Assembly (NCBI RefSeq): GCF_036518555.1
Contig: NZ_DATDMY010000127.1
Location: forward strand, 1-8,458
Direction of reading: 5' to 3'
Length of the DNA stretch: 8,458 nt
Origin: Dokdonella_A sp036518555
GTDB lineage: Bacteria > Pseudomonadota > Gammaproteobacteria > Xanthomonadales > Rhodanobacteraceae
Each line of letters begins with the position of its first letter. The first letter of the stretch is position 1. Made by a program: the position numbers and the translations under genes. This document shows positions 6,122-8,458 of this stretch, in pieces. The notes below the pieces were generated by a model that had not been told where the DNA came from, did not search any database, and saw only the letters and a list, made by a program, of their open reading frames with translations.

Positions 6122-7276
6122 CTATTCGAAGCCGTCGTAGAAGATGAGGTCGAGCGTGCCGCTCACCTCGACCGCACCGCTGTCGCACGAACCATTGCCG
6201 ATCACGCCCCCCGGGCGGCTCGCGCCGCGCTGGTCGTACGGCTGCGCGCACTGCGCGTTCGGCACGCGATTGATCGCCGCGCTGCCCGCGCCCGGCAGCA
6301 TCGTCTGCGTCGGGCCGCCGTTGTTCGCGAGCGCGCCGAGCATCGGATCGCCGGCGCCGTCGCCCGGGGCCGCGAACGGGCACGAGGTCGCACCGAACCA
6401 GACGTTGTAGCCGCCCGACGTCAGCACGCCGTCGCAGTTGCCGTTCGTGTTGTTGGCCATGATGGATCGACTCACGACGAGCGTCGCGCTGCCTGCGCCG
6501 TCGTTGTAGAGGCCGCCGCCGAACGCCTGCCCCGTGTTGCCGACGATCGTCGCGTATTCGACCGTACTGGTGCCGCTGCCGGCCTGGTAGATCGCGCCAC
6601 CGCCGCTGCCCATGCCCGTGGTCGCATTCCCCGTGAACGTCGAATCGAGCACGTCGAGGGTGGAATTGCTGTAGATCGCGCCGCCGTAGCGACCGGTCGA
6701 ATTGCCCGTGAACGTGCTCGACTCGACCGATGCGTCGCCGCCGTCGTTGGCGATCACGCCGCCGTCGCCGCCGATCGCGGTCGCGGTGTTCTGGTTGCCG
6801 CTGAACGTGCTCCAGCGCACGCGCAAGGTGCCGCTGTTGGCGACGACGGGGCCGGCCGATACGTTGGTCTGCACGCGCACGTGGTCGAGCTTGAGCGCGC
6901 CGAAGTTCTCGAGCGCGTGGCTCTGGTTGAACTCGGCGTGCTGCAGGGTCAGGCCCTTCAGCGTCGCGTTCGCGCTCGCGAACACCTGGAACAGCGCCGA
7001 CGTGTTCCCGCCGTCGAACGTGATCGCATTGCCGCCGTCGATGACGACGTCGTTGGCGATCGTCTTGTAGTTCGTGAACGTGATCGTCGCCGTGCCGCAG
7101 TTGAACGTGATCGTACCGCTGCCGCTGCCGTCGACGGCCGCGAGCGCGGCGGCGAAGCCGGCTTCATTGCAGTTCGGCGGCGAGACGACCGCGTTCGTCG
7201 CAGCGGCATCACCGGCGGCGGCGAGCAGGATCGAGGCGGCGAGCAGGCGGCGGGTGGGCGTGGTGGGTGCGTTCAT
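6122..7276 (-). CDS. Secreted right-handed beta-helix protein with choice-of-anchor-Q-like domain
   Basis: The protein has 384 residues. The start at 7276 is set by GGAGGA four bases upstream and by a signal peptide (MNAPTTPTRRLLAASILLAAAGDAAA, cleavage near residue 26). A longer frame to 7438 would run through the divergent ccoN promoter and is rejected. Residues about 75-280 form successive beta-helix rungs of the polymorphic-outer-membrane-protein kind: WSTFSGN, SSTFTGN, DSTFTGN, GGAIYSN, GGGAIYQAG, FGGGLYND. Residues about 308-371 match the choice-of-anchor Q pattern: GDPMLGALANNGGPTQTMLPGAGSAAI..., then C-x(4)-DQRGASRP and CDSGAVEV. In other bacteria this domain sits just before a surface-sorting signal. 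Here it is followed by SGTLDLIFYDGFE and stop, nearly the same tail as the neighbouring exoprotein. Location outside the cell or on the surface is likely; no catalytic site is recognisable, although such folds can be polysaccharide-binding or -cleaving. Confidence 0.88.
   Translation of the reverse strand: MNAPTTPTRRLLAASILLAAAGDAAATNAVVSPPNCNEAGFAAALAAVDGSGSGTITFNCGTATITFTNYKTIANDVVIDGGNAITFDGGNTSALFQVFASANATLKGLTLQHAEFNQSHALENFGALKLDHVRVQTNVSAGPVVANSGTLRVRWSTFSGNQNTATAIGGDGGVIANDGGDASVESSTFTGNSTGRYGGAIYSNSTLDVLDSTFTGNATTGMGSGGGAIYQAGSGTSTVEYATIVGNTGQAFGGGLYNDGAGSATLVVSRSIMANNTNGNCDGVLTSGGYNVWFGATSCPFAAPGDGAGDPMLGALANNGGPTQTMLPGAGSAAINRVPNAQCAQPYDQRGASRPGGVIGNGSCDSGAVEVSGTLDLIFYDGFE
6125..6151 (-). 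other. C-terminal tail motif D-x-IF-x-D-GF-E (copy 2)
   Basis: These are the last nine codons of the beta-helix protein gene: D376 L I F Y D G F E384, then TAG. The tail stands five residues after the choice-of-anchor-Q-like block CDSGAVEV, where a sorting signal would be expected from the family. Aligned from the stop codon it agrees with copy 1 at D, I, F, G and F, with conservative N/D and D/E changes. Confidence 0.6.
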
Positions 7277-7397
7277 CGATTCCTCCATGCGGATGCGGAC
7301 CACGAACCATGGAACGGCAAAGCGGGCGAAGACGAGACACGCGCGGCCGATCGTGGCGAAACGTCGCAGGCCATGCAAGCGGGGCCGCCACCCGCAC

Positions 7398-7411
7398 TTG
7401 ACGCCGATCAA
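7398..7411. promoter_or_regulatory. ANR/FNR binding site upstream of ccoN
   Basis: TTGAC-GCCG-ATCAA fits the ANR/FNR consensus TTGAT-N4-ATCAA in nine of ten half-site bases. It sits inside the longer perfect dyad CACTTGA...TCAAGTG (7395-7414). The centre is at 7404.5, so a class II promoter (site at -41.5) would start near 7446, leaving about 21 bases of leader before the ATG at 7467. Low-oxygen activation of cbb3 oxidase genes by ANR/FNR is well established in gammaproteobacteria. The site also lies 122-128 bases upstream of the divergent beta-helix gene and could influence it, but that is not shown. Confidence 0.85.
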
Positions 7412-7433
7412 GTGCGCGCCCCGGCGCGTCGCC

Positions 7434-7439
7434 GACACT
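7434..7439 (+). promoter_or_regulatory. Candidate -10 box of the ccoN promoter
   Basis: GACACT matches three of six bases of the sigma-70 -10 consensus and stands where a class II ANR promoter needs it. A poor -10 is usual for promoters that depend on an activator. It is located by spacing from the ANR box and not by strength of match. Confidence 0.4.
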
Positions 7440-7466
7440 TCGCGCGGATCTTCCAGGGGCCAACCT

Positions 7467-8458
7467 ATGCAGAGCGTGGAAACCTACAACGACCGGGTGG
7501 TGCGCCAGTTCACGATCGCGACGATCGTCTGGGGCGTCGTCGGCATGGCCGTCGGCCTGCTGATCGCGGCCCAACTGGCCTGGCCGGCGCTGAACTTCGA
7601 CATCCCGTGGCTCACCTACAGCCGGCTGCGGCCGCTGCACACGAACGCGGTGATCTTCGCGTTCGGCGGTTGCGGCCTGTTCGCGACCTCGTACTACGTC
7701 GTGCAACGCACCTGCCAGGCGCGCCTGTTCGGCGACCGCCTCGCCGCATTCACGTTCTGGGGCTGGCAGGCGGTGATCGTGCTCGCCGCGATCACCTTGC
7801 CGCTCGGTTACACGCAGAGCAAGGAATACGCCGAACTCATCTGGCCGATCGACGTGCTCATCGCGGTGGTCTGGGTCGTCTACGCAGTCGTCTTCTTCGG
7901 CACGATCGTCAAGCGCAAGGTCAGGCACATCTACGTCGCCAACTGGTTCTTCGGCGCGTACATCCTCACCGTCGCCGTGCTGCACATCGTCAACAGCCTC
8001 GCGATCCCGGTCACGCTGACCGACTCCTACCCGATCTATTCGGGCGCGGTCGACGCGATGGTGCAGTGGTGGTACGGCCACAACGCGGTCGGCTTCTTCC
8101 TGACCGCGGGCTTCCTCGGGATCATGTACTACTACGTGCCCAAGCAGGCGCAGCGGCCGATCTACTCGTACCGGCTGTCGGTCGTGCATTTCTGGGCCTT
8201 GATCGCGGTCTACATGTGGGCCGGTCCGCACCACCTGCACTACACCGCGCTGCCCGACTGGGCGCAGTCGCTCGGCATGGTGTTCTCGCTGATCCTGCTC
8301 GCGCCGAGCTGGGGCGGCATGATCAACGGCATGATGACGCTGTCGGGCGCGTGGCACAAACTGCGCACCGACCCGATCCTCAAGTTCATGATCGTCTCGC
8401 TGTCGTTCTACGGCATGTCGACCTTCGAAGGGCCGATGATGTCGATCAAGACGGTCAA
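7467..8458 (+). CDS. ccoN: cbb3-type cytochrome c oxidase subunit I, 5' part (3' end outside window)
   Basis: CcoN is the catalytic heme-copper subunit of the high-affinity cbb3 terminal oxidase. It reduces oxygen to water in the inner membrane and pumps protons under low oxygen. The open frame runs from ATG 7467 to the window end, 330 codons of an expected 470 or so. AGGGG (7455-7459) is the ribosome site. Known functional residues are in place: H58 (RPLHTNAVIFAFGG) as a low-spin heme b ligand, H205 (WWYGHNAVGF) as a CuB ligand, Y249 (ALIAVYMWAGPHH) as the tyrosine that crosslinks to H205, H255 and H256 as the other CuB ligands, and E321 (STFEGPM) in the proton path. Each is two less than the residue number I recall for Pseudomonas stutzeri CcoN. 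The heme b3 ligand and second heme b ligand lie beyond the cut. ccoO, ccoQ and ccoP are expected to follow. Control by the ANR box upstream is likely. Confidence 0.97.
   Translation, partial: MQSVETYNDRVVRQFTIATIVWGVVGMAVGLLIAAQLAWPALNFDIPWLTYSRLRPLHTNAVIFAFGGCGLFATSYYVVQRTCQARLFGDRLAAFTFWGWQAVIVLAAITLPLGYTQSKEYAELIWPIDVLIAVVWVVYAVVFFGTIVKRKVRHIYVANWFFGAYILTVAVLHIVNSLAIPVTLTDSYPIYSGAVDAMVQWWYGHNAVGFFLTAGFLGIMYYYVPKQAQRPIYSYRLSVVHFWALIAVYMWAGPHHLHYTALPDWAQSLGMVFSLILLAPSWGGMINGMMTLSGAWHKLRTDPILKFMIVSLSFYGMSTFEGPMMSIKTV

Noticed and set aside
5896..6151. Reading the shared tails as PEP-CTERM, LPXTG, GlyGly-CTERM or type IX signals
   Set aside because: None of the required features is present: no sorting tripeptide followed by a hydrophobic helix and basic end, and no long Ig-like C-terminal secretion domain.
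5811..6383. 190-codon minus-strand frame spanning the convergent gap
   Set aside because: It overlaps the ends of both real genes and crosses the 12-bp hairpin; the product is Arg-rich with no motif.
7277..7438. 54-codon N-terminal extension of the beta-helix protein
   Set aside because: It would put the ANR box inside coding sequence and bury the signal peptide; GGAGGA lies directly before the ATG at 7276.
7209..8357. 382-codon minus-strand frame opposite ccoN
   Set aside because: It is an Arg/Asp/His-rich shadow of ccoN, whose plus-strand translation has all expected heme and copper ligands.

Overview
The window is GC-rich gammaproteobacterial chromosome, most likely from the Xanthomonadales (Lysobacterales), perhaps Rhodanobacteraceae (Dokdonella-like). 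This rests on the GC- and CG-ended codon use, the intergenic repeats with an ATCGCGGCT(N3)GCCGCT core, a cbb3 oxidase gene behind an ANR/FNR box, and secreted proteins ending in IFxxGF(D/E). The placement is inference; no marker gene is present.

Layout. (1) 2-796 (+): the 3' part of an M24B Xaa-Pro peptidase gene with the whole catalytic domain. (2) 826-1419 (-): a small exported protein of the DUF1579/calycin-like type, convergent with the peptidase. The 29-bp gap between them is filled by a REP-like hairpin. (3) 1420-1899: a gene-free stretch of 480 bp occupied by a structured repeat cluster. Two related 72-bp palindromes flank two direct copies of a second REP type. (4) 1900-2238 (+): a 112-residue four-helix membrane protein of the DMT_6/DUF486 family, followed by two hairpins. 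(5) 2382-3191 (+): a probable outer-membrane lipoprotein with a DUF4097-like beta-rich body. (6) 3244-5925 (+): an 893-residue secreted multidomain protein, probably co-transcribed with gene 5. (7) 6122-7276 (-): a 384-residue secreted beta-helix protein with a choice-of-anchor-Q-like C-terminal domain, convergent with gene 6 across a strong hairpin. (8) 7467-8458 (+): the 5' part of ccoN, the catalytic subunit of cbb3 cytochrome oxidase. It is transcribed divergently from gene 7 and has a perfectly placed ANR/FNR box upstream.

The genes fall into unrelated jobs: peptide turnover, envelope and exported proteins, and micro-aerobic respiration. The most interesting signal is that the two large exported proteins, unrelated in body and encoded on opposite strands, end at their stop codons in the same short tail, D-x-I-F-x-(N/D)-G-F-(D/E). 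In the beta-helix protein this tail sits directly after a choice-of-anchor-type domain, where other bacteria carry a sorting signal. It is a candidate for an uncharacterised C-terminal export or anchoring tag. No RNA gene, transposase, CRISPR array or phage gene was seen.
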